Origin: Bacillota bacterium | GTDB lineage: Bacteria > Bacillota > Clostridia > Lutisporales > Lutisporaceae | DNA length: 13,628 nucleotides | Direction: 5' to 3' | Assembly: GCA_023230985.1 (NCBI GenBank) | Contig: JALNWH010000049.1 | Coordinates: 1 to 13,628, forward strand | In this document: in pieces, positions 6,980-13,628 of the stretch | Layout of the letters: every line of letters starts with the position of its first letter | Numbering within the stretch: position 1 is the first letter of the stretch | Notes under the pieces: model-generated | Told to the model about the DNA's origin: nothing | The model's database searches: none | What the model saw: only the letters and a program-made list of their open reading frames with translations | Program-made: the position numbers and the translations under genes

Positions 6980-7031
6980 AATAAGAGATATCCGAGTTAA
7001 TTAGTATGAATTAAAAAAGGAGGTAAATTTT

Positions 7032-7466
7032 TTGATATTATCTACTCGAAGTAGGTATGGGTTGAAAATGATGTTGGAATTAGCATTGAATTACAAAGAC
7101 GGCTCAATTTCATTAAGTAAAATTGCTGATAAACAAGCACTTTCTGCAACTTATTTGGAACAGCTTATTTCTCCTCTTCGTAATAATGGCTTGGTGAAAG
7201 GCATAAGGGGTTCAAAGGGCGGTTATGTGCTCTCTAAGAATCCTAAAGATATTACTGTAGGTGAAATAATAAGAATTCTGGAAGGTCCATTAGCCCCTTC
7301 TGAATGTTTATTGGATGAAGAAGAGTACGAATGTATAAATGCAGATAATTGTGCTACACGTCTTATTTGGCTTAAAATATCCGAAAGTATTAATAATGTA
7401 ATAGATTCAATTACATTAGATGATATGGTTAATGATTTCAATAAACTAAATCTAAATAAAAATTAA
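7032..7466 (+). CDS. iscR: Rrf2-family iron-sulfur regulator IscR
   Basis: A 144-residue winged-helix repressor of the Rrf2 family. The N-terminus STRSRYGLKMMLELA is the family start, followed by the helix-turn-helix (ISLSKIADKQALSATYLEQLISPLRNNGLV) and the wing RGSKGGYVLSKNP. Three cysteines at residues 92, 101 and 107 (spacing C-x8-C-x5-C) are the expected ligands for a [2Fe-2S] cluster, which distinguishes it from the cysteine-free relative CymR. The start is a TTG at 7032 after a strong AGGAGGT at 7018-7024 with a 7-nt gap; no ATG offers the family N-terminus. It is the first gene of iscR-iscS-iscU-mnmA, and by analogy with IscR elsewhere it probably represses its own operon when clusters are plentiful. 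Confidence 0.93.
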   Translation: MILSTRSRYGLKMMLELALNYKDGSISLSKIADKQALSATYLEQLISPLRNNGLVKGIRGSKGGYVLSKNPKDITVGEIIRILEGPLAPSECLLDEEEYECINADNCATRLIWLKISESINNVIDSITLDDMVNDFNKLNLNKN

Positions 7467-7487
7467 TAAGCGAGGAGCAGTGATATC

Positions 7488-8663
7488 GTGAGAAATGTAT
7501 ATCTGGATCATGCGGCAACAACCTATACCAATAAGGAAGTATTGAAAGAAATGATACCTTTTTTTTCTGAATTTTATGGCAATCCTTCAAGCTTACATAC
7601 CTATGGTAGAGAAGTAAAGAAGCATATTGATATTGCAAGAAATAAAGTTGCAAGGGCCATAGGCGCTTTGCCGGAAGAAATATATTTTACAGCGGGCGGG
7701 TCTGAATCTGACAATTGGGCTATTAAGGGAATAACATATGCTAATGTAAGTAAAGGAAAACATATAATTACTACAAAAATAGAACATCATGCAGCTCTTT
7801 ATACATGTGAGAGCTTGGAGAAGGAAGGTTTTAGTGTTACTTATTTGCCCGTTGATGAATATGGAATGATAAATATAAATGAGCTTAAAGATGCAATCAC
7901 CGATGAAACTATTCTTATTTCAATAATGTATGCAAATAATGAAATAGGAACTGTGCAGCCAATTGAAAAGATAGCCAATATAGCTAAGGAAAAGAAAATA
8001 TACTTTCATACTGATGCTGTTCAGGCAATAGGAAATATAAAAATTAATGTTAAGGAACAAAACATAGATTCATTATCTTTATCGGCACATAAATTTTATG
8101 GTCCCAAAGGTATTGGGGCATTGTATATTAGAAAAGGTGTTAAAATAAAAAATCTGATACATGGCGGAGGGCAGGAAAAAGGCAAAAGAGCCGGTACGGA
8201 AAATGTTCCCGGCATAATAGGGCTCGGCAAAGCCATTGAAAGAGCTACAGAAAATATTGATGAAAATAATAACAAGATTTTAAAACTTAGAAATAAGCTT
8301 GTTAAAGGTATTATGGATGGAATTCCATATACCATATTAACAGGACACCCGGAAAAGAGACTGCCGGGTAGTGCCAGCTTTTGTTTTAAATATATTGAAG
8401 GAGAAGCACTACTATTAAACCTCGATTTAAAAGGAATAGCGGGTTCAAGTGGTTCCGCATGTACTTCAGGTTCCTTAGACCCCTCTCACGTTCTATTGTC
8501 AATTGGACTACCTCATGAAATAGCACATGGTTCACTAAGATTAACTATAGGTGAAATAAATACCGAAGAAGATATAGAGTATGTGCTGGAGGTTTTACCC
8601 GGCATTGTGGAAAAATTAAGAGAAATGTCACCATTATACGATGATGTAAAAGGAGGAAATTAG
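7488..8663 (+). CDS. iscS: Cysteine desulfurase IscS/NifS
   Basis: A 391-residue PLP enzyme (fold type I) that removes sulfur from L-cysteine as an enzyme-bound persulfide, giving alanine. Seen in order: YLDHAATT at the N-terminus, FYGNPSSLH, FTAGGSESDNWAI near residues 67-79, the SAHKFYGPKG motif with PLP lysine K202, GGGQEKGKRAGTENV, and the active-site loop GSSGSACTSGS with the persulfide cysteine C325. These positions match those of group I NifS/IscS enzymes, with the loop in its long form. The start is GTG at 7488, with GAGGAG at 7472-7477. It lies 21 nt after iscR and 2 nt before iscU, so it is in the same transcript. It can pass sulfur to IscU for cluster building and to MnmA for tRNA thiolation. 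Whether it should be called IscS or NifS cannot be settled from sequence; no nitrogen-fixation genes are in the window. Confidence 0.95.
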   Translation: MRNVYLDHAATTYTNKEVLKEMIPFFSEFYGNPSSLHTYGREVKKHIDIARNKVARAIGALPEEIYFTAGGSESDNWAIKGITYANVSKGKHIITTKIEHHAALYTCESLEKEGFSVTYLPVDEYGMININELKDAITDETILISIMYANNEIGTVQPIEKIANIAKEKKIYFHTDAVQAIGNIKINVKEQNIDSLSLSAHKFYGPKGIGALYIRKGVKIKNLIHGGGQEKGKRAGTENVPGIIGLGKAIERATENIDENNNKILKLRNKLVKGIMDGIPYTILTGHPEKRLPGSASFCFKYIEGEALLLNLDLKGIAGSSGSACTSGSLDPSHVLLSIGLPHEIAHGSLRLTIGEINTEEDIEYVLEVLPGIVEKLREMSPLYDDVKGGN

Positions 8664-8665
8664 GA

Positions 8666-9037
8666 ATGTATACTGAAAAAGTTATGGATCATTTTACTTC
8701 ACCTAGGAATGTAGGCGTTATAGAAGATGCGGATGGTGTTGGAGAAGTTGGCAATCCAAAATGTGGAGATATTATGAGATTTTATATAAAAGTTAAAGAT
8801 GATATCATAACCGATGTTAAGTTTAAAACATACGGTTGCGGCGCTGCTATTGCAACAAGCAGTATTGCTACCGAGATGATAAAAGGTAAATCTATAGATG
8901 AAGCTTTGAAACTAACAAATAAAGCTGTTGTTGAAGCATTGGACGGGCTTCCGCCGCAGAAAGTACATTGTTCCGTACTTGCAGAAGAGGCAATTAATGC
9001 TGCTATAGAAAATTATAAAAAAAGACATAATAAATAA
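8666..9037 (+). CDS. iscU: Iron-sulfur cluster scaffold IscU
   Basis: A 123-residue scaffold protein on which [2Fe-2S] and [4Fe-4S] clusters are assembled using sulfur from IscS. All ligand residues are present: C33 and D35 in NPKCGD, C58 in TYGCGAAIATSS, and H101-C102 in PPQKVHCSVLAEEA. The last is the IscU form, unlike SufU, which has an insertion and a different context. The LPPQKVHC segment corresponds to the LPPVK region that binds HscA in bacteria that have it; no hscA or hscB is in this operon. The ATG at 8666 has AGGAGG at 8650-8655 inside the end of iscS, and the gap to the iscS stop is 2 nt, so translation is probably coupled. The length is typical of the stand-alone scaffold, so this is not the longer multidomain NifU. 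Confidence 0.95.
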   Translation: MYTEKVMDHFTSPRNVGVIEDADGVGEVGNPKCGDIMRFYIKVKDDIITDVKFKTYGCGAAIATSSIATEMIKGKSIDEALKLTNKAVVEALDGLPPQKVHCSVLAEEAINAAIENYKKRHNK

Positions 9038-9063
9038 AGAATACTAATTGCAGGTGTTTATTT

Positions 9064-10110
9064 GTGAATAATCGCGTATTACTTGGAATGAGCGGTGGCG
9101 TGGATAGTTCGGTAGCCGCTTATCTATTAAAACAAAAAGGTTATGAAGTTATCGGGGCTATAATGAAATTAAAGAATTATACTACTTTTGCTGCTGCAGA
9201 CGATGCTAAGAGAATTTGCTATAAGCTTGGCATTCCGCTATTGGTACTGGATTTTACAGCTATATTTGAAGAAAAGGTAATTAATTACTTTGTTAACGAA
9301 TACTTTGAAGGTCGTACACCAAACCCTTGCATTGAATGCAATAAACATTTAAAATTTGATGCGTTCTTTAAAAAAGCTAAAGAACTTGATGCCTATTATA
9401 TATCAACAGGTCATTATGCGAGAATAGAGCATGATTTTGATAACAATAGGTATTTAGTAAAAAAATCAGTATCAGAAGATAAAGACCAAACCTATGTCCT
9501 TTATAATTTAACCCAAGACTTGCTAAAACATGTACTTCTTCCATTAGGTGAATATTCAAAAACAGAGATAAGAAAAATAGCCAAAAAGATAGATTTGGAA
9601 GTGGCAAATAAACCTGATAGTCAGGAAATATGCTTTATAGAAGACAACAATTATATTAACTTCATACACAATAGAAAACAAAATGCTTTTAAACCCGGAA
9701 ATTTCGTTGATAGCGAAGGAAATGTATTAGGTCAACACCAAGGTATAGGTAACTACACCATAGGGCAAAGAAAGGGGCTGGGAATAGCGGTAGGAAAGCC
9801 TTTGTATGTAGTTGATATAATTGCTGATAAAAATGTAATTATTTTAGGTGACGAAAAGCATGTCTTTAAAAGTGAATTGATTGCAGATAATACTAATTTC
9901 ATTTTGTTTGATACCTTATATAAACCCATGAAAGTTAAGGCGAAAATACGTTATACTGCAAATGAAGCTGAGACAACAATTATTCCCTTAAATAAAACAA
10001 GGATTAAGGCGATATTTGATAAGCCCCAAAGAGCAATAACAAAGGGACAATCAATTGTATTCTATCAAGATGAATATTTAATTGGTGGCGGCATAATCAT
10101 ATCAACCTAG
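9064..10110 (+). CDS. mnmA: tRNA 2-thiouridine(34) synthase MnmA (TrmU)
   Basis: A 348-residue ATP-dependent enzyme that puts sulfur at C2 of the wobble uridine in tRNAs for Lys, Glu and Gln. The PP-loop SGGVDSS (residues 10-16) binds ATP. The GRTPNPCIECNKHLKF segment carries the catalytic cysteine C92, with an additional C89 common in Firmicutes. The second catalytic cysteine is C190 in PDSQEICFI. STGHYARI and the TIGQRKGLGI linker to the C-terminal beta barrel are also clear. The start is GTG at 9064 after AGGTG at 9052-9056, with 7 nt between. The gap from iscU is 26 nt. Its place behind iscS makes sense because IscS is the sulfur source; no tus relay genes are visible, so direct transfer from the desulfurase is likely, as in Bacillus, which uses a dedicated partner desulfurase. 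Confidence 0.95.
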   Translation: MNNRVLLGMSGGVDSSVAAYLLKQKGYEVIGAIMKLKNYTTFAAADDAKRICYKLGIPLLVLDFTAIFEEKVINYFVNEYFEGRTPNPCIECNKHLKFDAFFKKAKELDAYYISTGHYARIEHDFDNNRYLVKKSVSEDKDQTYVLYNLTQDLLKHVLLPLGEYSKTEIRKIAKKIDLEVANKPDSQEICFIEDNNYINFIHNRKQNAFKPGNFVDSEGNVLGQHQGIGNYTIGQRKGLGIAVGKPLYVVDIIADKNVIILGDEKHVFKSELIADNTNFILFDTLYKPMKVKAKIRYTANEAETTIIPLNKTRIKAIFDKPQRAITKGQSIVFYQDEYLIGGGIIIST

Positions 10111-10168
10111 TGAATAAAATATCTTCAAAAGCAAAAATTAAAAGTAAAGCTTTGGAGGTGTAATAAAA

Positions 10169-10360
10169 ATGGATGTAAAAATGAATAGCAAAGATTGCTT
10201 GCAAAGGGCTTGGATAAATACAATGGAATTGGTTAGAGACTTTGAAGTGTACTCTAAAGAAGTTGAGGACGAAGAGGTATCTCAATTATTTAAGCAGTAT
10301 GCAGAGGAACAAGGTATTCAAGCCAGCAATCTAAGAAAACTGTATAACAAATATGAATAA
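10169..10360 (+). CDS. Small helical protein with ferritin/rubrerythrin-like helix pair
   Basis: A 63-residue protein with no exact family that I can name. It is predicted to be almost entirely alpha-helical: a first helix around residues 8-30 and a second around 33-62. EVEDEEVSQLFKQYAEEQG (residues 30-48) resembles the helices of rubrerythrins and other ferritin-like proteins, but at this length it would be only a half-bundle. A canonical ExxH iron-binding motif is absent: the position where rubrerythrins carry His after EE is QGIQAS here. The ATG at 10169 follows a strong GGAGGTG at 10154-10160, which supports real translation. It is 58 nt after mnmA and the last gene before the alaS leader, so it is probably the final gene of the isc transcript. 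It may be a dimeric helper in iron or sulfur handling, but that is only positional inference. Confidence 0.7.
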   Translation: MDVKMNSKDCLQRAWINTMELVRDFEVYSKEVEDEEVSQLFKQYAEEQGIQASNLRKLYNKYE

Positions 10361-10364
10361 TGAA

Positions 10365-10465
10365 ATAGCTACAGATTATTAGCCTTGGAACTCAGCAACC
10401 GTAGCAAATATAATAAGCTACTTATCAGAAATAGTTAAGGTACGAATAGCAATAATCTATACTAT
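10365..10465 (+). other. Foldable intergenic stretch, possible structured RNA
   Basis: No gene lies between 10361 and the alaS promoter. The ends can pair over a long range: AGATTATT at 10373-10380 with AATAATCT at 10451-10458, extended outward by TA/TA and ATAG/CTAT with one mismatch and one bulge, and inward by GC/GC. Inside, CCTT (10383-10386) and ACT (10390-10392) can pair with AGT (10433-10435) and AAGG (10437-10440), and GTAGC (10401-10405) with GCTAC (10417-10421). An A run follows, not a T run, so this is not an ordinary terminator on the + strand. The fold is my own manual reading and has no known family. Confidence 0.3.
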
Positions 10466-10490
10466 AGAAAAAAACATCAAATTATAAATA

Positions 10491-10519
10491 TTGACAAATA
10501 GACAACCCTAATATATAAT
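10491..10519 (+). promoter_or_regulatory. Consensus sigma-A promoter of alaS
   Basis: TTGACA at 10491-10496 and TATAAT at 10514-10519 are both perfect consensus hexamers with the ideal 17-nt spacer. Transcription should start near 10526, just ahead of the T-box leader. Such a strong promoter fits control by premature termination downstream. Confidence 0.85.
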
Positions 10520-10525
10520 TTGATA

Positions 10526-10752
10526 TAATTTCATACGTAGCGATGAGGCAGATAAGTAGACTGGGAGAGTCAAACAGAGAGAGGAAAACAGGTGAAATTC
10601 CTTTGTAACCGGTTGAAGCTGCTGCCGAGCTTCTAAATGACGATGCAGTCGTTATACTGCAGCGGTTTAAACCGACAAAGTGGCCTTTTTAGGCAACTAG
10701 GGTGGTACCACGAAGCAAACTCTTCGTCCCTACTATGGGATGGAGTTTTTTT
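10526..10752 (+). promoter_or_regulatory. T-box riboswitch sensing uncharged tRNA-Ala
   Basis: The leader reads the charging state of tRNA-Ala and permits alaS transcription when the tRNA is uncharged. The conserved T-box sequence AGGGTGGTACCACG lies at 10699-10712; its UGGU pairs with the ACCA end of tRNA-Ala. In stem I the base GGCAG (10547-10551) pairs with CTGCC (10622-10626), AGTA (10555-10558) and GAA (10615-10617) form the specifier-loop motif, and the AGAGAG and GGTG distal elements are at 10577-10582 and 10591-10594. The specifier is GCT at 10618-10620, an alanine codon, followed by the usual purine. Further hairpins follow: TGCAGT/ACTGCA (10644-10661), CGGTTTAAACCG (10663-10674) and GCCT/AGGC (10683-10694). 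The leader ends in an intrinsic terminator 22 nt before the alaS start. Confidence 0.95.
10717..10752 (+). terminator. Leader terminator of the alanine T-box
   Basis: AAACTC (10717-10722) pairs with GAGTTT (10743-10748), and CGTCCC (10725-10730) with GGGATG (10737-10742, one G-U pair), around the loop TACTAT. Seven T residues follow from 10746. The antiterminator, built on the T-box sequence at 10699-10712, competes with this stem. Confidence 0.9.
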
Positions 10753-10774
10753 ATTATAATTAGGGGGAAAAACA

Positions 10775-13408
10775 ATGGATAGACTTGGATTGAATCAGAT
10801 AAGGGAACTTTTTCTTGAATTTTTTGAAACTAAAGATCATTTAAGATTAAAATCTGCCTCTTTGGTACCGGAAGAAGATAAAAGCTTACTTCTAATAAAT
10901 TCCGGCATGGCGCCCTTAAAGCCTTATTTTACCGGACAAAAAACACCGCCGCATAAAAGAGTAACAACGTGTCAAAAGTGTATCAGGACACCGGATATTG
11001 AAATAGTAGGGAAGACGGATAGACATGCTACATTTTTTGAGATGTTAGGTAATTTCTCTTTTGGTGACTATTTTAAAGTTGAAGCAATAAAATGGGCTTG
11101 GGAATTTTGTACCGAATGGCTAGAATTGCCAAGTGAAAGGCTTTGGGTAACAATATATCAAGATGATGATGAAGCCTTTGAAATATGGAATAAAACAATA
11201 GGAGTGCCAAATGAAAAGATAGTAAGATTGGGTAAGGAAGACAACTTCTGGGAAATAGGTGTAGGACCATGCGGTCCGTGTTCAGAAATATACTATGACA
11301 GAGGTGAAAAATATGGCTGCGGAAATCTTGATTGTAAAGCCGGTTGCGAATGCGACAGATATATAGAGTTTTGGAACCTTGTATTTACACAATTTGATAG
11401 AGATGAGGAAGGTAATTATAATAAGCTTGCTCATCCAAATATTGATACCGGTATGGGTCTTGAAAGAATGGCAGCTGTTATGCAAGAAGCTTCAAGCATA
11501 TTTGAAATTGATACTATTAAGCGAATACTGGATTATGTATGCCAATTGAGTAAAGTTAGATATGGGAAAGATCCAAAAACCGATGTATCAATCAGAGTAA
11601 TAACGGACCATATAAGAAGTGTTACATTTATGGTTTCCGATGGAATATTACCAGGTAATGAAGGTCGCGGTTATGTCCTCAGAAGGCTCCTTAGAAGAGC
11701 AGTAAGACACGGAAGATTGTTAAGCATAGATAATACTTTTCTTAGCAAAATAGCGAAAAAAGTTATTGAAATTAGCAAAGAAGCGTATCCGGAGCTAAAA
11801 GAAAGAGAAGATTATATATTAAAAATTATAGATATAGAAGAAAAAAGGTTTGAAGGTACATTAGAACAAGGTCTGCATATACTGGAAAAATATATGGAAT
11901 CCATGGAAAGTAATGGTGTCTTATCCAGTGAAGCAGCATTTAAACTATATGATACTTATGGATTCCCTTTGGATTTGACGAAAGATATCTTGGAAGAAGG
12001 TGGATTTACCGTTGATGAAAAAGGATTTAAAAAAGAAATGAAATTGCAGCAAGAAAGAGCAAGAACCGCTAGAAAATCAAGTATAGAAAATGGATGGAAA
12101 GAGGAGATTTATTCAAGATTAAGTAATACAATAAAAACAGATTTTATAGGCTATGATAGTTTTGCATCAAACAGTATTATTAAGGCTGTGATTGCAGATA
12201 ATAAACTAGTTAAAGAGGCACACAAAGGAATGACAATAAATATTATACTTGATAAGACTCCTTTTTATGCAGAAAGCGGCGGCCAAGTAAGTGATACCGG
12301 CTTTATTAAGTCTAAAAATTTTGTTTTGGAAGTATATGATTGTCAAAAGGTAAACGATGAGATATATATTCATAAATGCAATGTTGTAGAAGGAAATATT
12401 AAGATTGGTGATACATGCAAAGCCGAAATTAATATAGCCAATAGAATGGCGACCACAAAAAATCATACATCTACTCATTTGCTTCATAAATCACTAAAAA
12501 ACGCATTAGGCAATCACGTTGAACAAGCGGGTTCATTGGTAAATAGTGATAGACTCAGATTTGATTTTACTCATTATGAATCATTAACAAAAGAAGAAAT
12601 AATGAAAGTGGAAAAAGAAGTGAATGAAATAATATGGAAAGCAAGAGATGTAACGGTATTAGAAACGGACATGGAAACAGCGAAGAAAATGGGGGCAATG
12701 GCTTTATTTGGTGAGAAATACGGTGATAAAGTAAGGGTTATTAAGGTTGACAATTATAGCATAGAGCTTTGCGGCGGAACTCATATAAATAACACAGGGC
12801 ACATAGGTATGTTTAAAATTATTTCCGAAAACAGTATTGCGGCAGGTGTTAGAAGGATTGAGGCAATAACAGGTGAAGGGTTATATAAATATCTGATAGA
12901 AAAAGAAAATATATTACAGGAAATTAATGCAATACTAAAAACCGGAGATGATGATATAGTCAAAAAGTTGGACTTCAATGTTAAAGCGATTAAAGAATTA
13001 GAAAAAGAAGTACAACAATTAAAAAATCAATTATCCGCTAGTTCTATAGATGACTATATTTCTAATGTAAAAGAAATAAAAGGTATTAAATATTTAATAG
13101 CGGAAGTTGATAATAAAGACATGGAAAGCCTCAGACAATTAGGTGACAAACTAAGGGATAAAATCAAAAATTCATTGATAGTGCTATATATTAAAGAAAA
13201 AGACAAAATTGTATTTATGTCGATGGTTGATAAATCGGCAATTGAATCAGGAATACATGCCGGCATGTTCATAAAAGAGATTACCAAGATAGGAAATGGT
13301 AGTGGTGGAGGAAGAAAAGATATGGCACAGGGAGGAATAAAAGATATCAATAAAATTAATCAAATAATCGAAGTAATACCGTCTATTATAGAAAGCCAAA
13401 TAAAGTAA
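10775..13408 (+). CDS. alaS: Alanyl-tRNA synthetase
   Basis: An 877-residue class II synthetase, the normal full length, which attaches alanine to tRNA-Ala in the cytoplasm. The N-terminal catalytic domain starts with LNQIRELFLEFF and includes HATFFEMLGNFSFGDYFK (motif 2 region) and GCGNLDCKAGCECDRYIEFWN. Motif 3 lies at DTGMGLERMAAVMQ. The tRNA-recognition region contains GYVLRRLLRRAVRHGR. The editing domain holds the zinc ligands H564 and H568 (HTSTH) and C666 and H670 (CGGTH), so it should clear mischarged Ser or Gly. The C-terminal domain ends with the glycine-rich GNGSGGGRKDMAQGG stretch. The ATG at 10775 follows AGGGGG at 10762-10767. Expression is controlled by the T-box leader directly upstream. 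No other gene overlaps it. Confidence 0.98.
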   Translation: MDRLGLNQIRELFLEFFETKDHLRLKSASLVPEEDKSLLLINSGMAPLKPYFTGQKTPPHKRVTTCQKCIRTPDIEIVGKTDRHATFFEMLGNFSFGDYFKVEAIKWAWEFCTEWLELPSERLWVTIYQDDDEAFEIWNKTIGVPNEKIVRLGKEDNFWEIGVGPCGPCSEIYYDRGEKYGCGNLDCKAGCECDRYIEFWNLVFTQFDRDEEGNYNKLAHPNIDTGMGLERMAAVMQEASSIFEIDTIKRILDYVCQLSKVRYGKDPKTDVSIRVITDHIRSVTFMVSDGILPGNEGRGYVLRRLLRRAVRHGRLLSIDNTFLSKIAKKVIEISKEAYPELKEREDYILKIIDIEEKRFEGTLEQGLHILEKYMESMESNGVLSSEAAFKLYDTYGFPLDLTKDILEEGGFTVDEKGFKKEMKLQQERARTARKSSIENGWKEEIYSRLSNTIKTDFIGYDSFASNSIIKAVIADNKLVKEAHKGMTINIILDKTPFYAESGGQVSDTGFIKSKNFVLEVYDCQKVNDEIYIHKCNVVEGNIKIGDTCKAEINIANRMATTKNHTSTHLLHKSLKNALGNHVEQAGSLVNSDRLRFDFTHYESLTKEEIMKVEKEVNEIIWKARDVTVLETDMETAKKMGAMALFGEKYGDKVRVIKVDNYSIELCGGTHINNTGHIGMFKIISENSIAAGVRRIEAITGEGLYKYLIEKENILQEINAILKTGDDDIVKKLDFNVKAIKELEKEVQQLKNQLSASSIDDYISNVKEIKGIKYLIAEVDNKDMESLRQLGDKLRDKIKNSLIVLYIKEKDKIVFMSMVDKSAIESGIHAGMFIKEITKIGNGSGGGRKDMAQGGIKDINKINQIIEVIPSIIESQIK

Positions 13409-13443
13409 CATACAAAAATATTTTATAAAAAAATTAGGTGGCA

Positions 13444-13472
13444 TTGAAAAAAATGCTAAGCTATATTATTAT
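13444..13472 (+). promoter_or_regulatory. Candidate sigma-A promoter before ireB
   Basis: TTGAAA at 13444-13449 and TATTAT at 13467-13472 each differ from consensus by one base and are spaced by 17 nt. A start near 13479 would give a leader of about 28 nt that keeps the GGAGG site at 13491-13495. I see no convincing terminator after alaS, so read-through from alaS is also likely. Confidence 0.5.
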
Positions 13473-13506
13473 TAACATAATAGATAACTTGGAGGGTGGT
13501 GTAGGG

Positions 13507-13628
13507 ATGGTACCAAATCACGAAGAAACTATGAAATTTAAAGTTGATAAGGATAAAGTATATGAACCTTCAGAAATATTGATTATTGTATATAAATCCT
13601 TATTGGAAAAGGGATATAATCCGATTAA
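13507..13628 (+). CDS. ireB: IreB, UPF0297 (DUF965) regulatory phosphoprotein (3'-truncated)
   Basis: The first 40 codons are present and the window ends inside the gene; the family is about 85-90 residues. The conserved segment EILIIVYKSLLEKGYNPI is the hallmark of UPF0297, in which VGYILSGDPTYITSH normally follows. The N-terminus contains the threonine (HEETMKFKVDKD) in the region that is phosphorylated by the Ser/Thr kinase IreK in Enterococcus faecalis, where IreB affects cephalosporin resistance. The start is ATG at 13507 after GGAGG at 13491-13495, an 11-nt spacing. The usual next genes are the Holliday-junction resolvase-like yqgF/ruvX and a DUF1292 protein, beyond the window. Its place after alaS is the standard Firmicute order. 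Confidence 0.9.
   Translation, partial: MVPNHEETMKFKVDKDKVYEPSEILIIVYKSLLEKGYNPI

Noticed and set aside
6989..7012. IscR operator candidate (TATCCGAGTTAATTAGTATGAA) just after the predicted start site
   Set aside because: The position is right for autorepression, but only about half of the positions are symmetric, so I do not call it as a feature.
6601..7031. CRISPR array or mobile-element ends in the palindrome-rich gap
   Set aside because: The inverted repeats differ in sequence from one another, there are no regularly spaced direct repeats, and there is no transposase or integrase in the window.
13441..13456. Hairpin GCATT/AATGC after alaS as a terminator
   Set aside because: Only 5 bp with an A-rich loop and no T run; it overlaps the better candidate promoter of ireB.

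Overview
The window is AT-rich, with purine-rich Shine-Dalgarno sequences, GTG and TTG starts, a T-box leader and Gram-positive gene orders. Together these point to a low-GC anaerobic Firmicute of the Clostridia/Tissierellia kind. Its metabolism includes fermentation of ornithine (an amino-acid-degrading anaerobe). I cannot name the species from the sequence alone.

Bases 1-4199 hold the 3' end of an oxidative ornithine degradation operon on the + strand: the B12/PLP subunit of D-ornithine 4,5-aminomutase (oraE, cut by the window start), an ASKHA-type ATPase of the GlmL/MutL family that probably reactivates or maintains the cobalamin enzyme, and a PLP ornithine racemase (orr). Orr makes D-ornithine, the mutase turns it into 2,4-diaminopentanoate, and the GlmL-like protein probably keeps the mutase active. 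A symmetric hairpin at 4219-4248 closes the operon against a convergent gene.

Bases 4273-6600 hold two divergent genes of unknown function. One is a 489-residue protein on the - strand with a regular 52-53-residue tryptophan repeat (beta-propeller-like) and a C-terminal coiled coil. The other is a 234-residue protein with 13 cysteines on the + strand. A sigma-K-like promoter before the second gene and its composition hint at a spore-surface role, but this is inference.

Bases 6601-7031 have no gene but hold three perfect inverted repeats (17-bp arms at 6718-6755, 15-bp arms at 6857-6886, 12-bp arms at 6898-6921), a candidate promoter at 6810-6838, and the promoter of the next operon.

Bases 7032-10360 are an iron-sulfur/sulfur-transfer operon: iscR (Rrf2 repressor with three cluster cysteines), iscS, iscU, mnmA (tRNA 2-thiouridine synthase) and a 63-residue ferritin-like helical protein. 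IscS supplies sulfur both for cluster assembly on IscU and for tRNA thiolation by MnmA. IscR probably senses cluster supply. No hscA, hscB, fdx or iscA lies in this operon.

Bases 10361-13628 hold a possibly structured stretch (10365-10465), a strong sigma-A promoter, an alanine T-box leader with a GCU specifier and its terminator, alaS, and the first 40 codons of ireB (UPF0297) behind its own candidate promoter. This alaS-ireB order is common in Firmicutes.

The genes are mostly well-known families. The least explained items are the divergent gene pair at 4273-6600, the palindrome cluster at 6718-6921 and the foldable stretch at 10365-10465.
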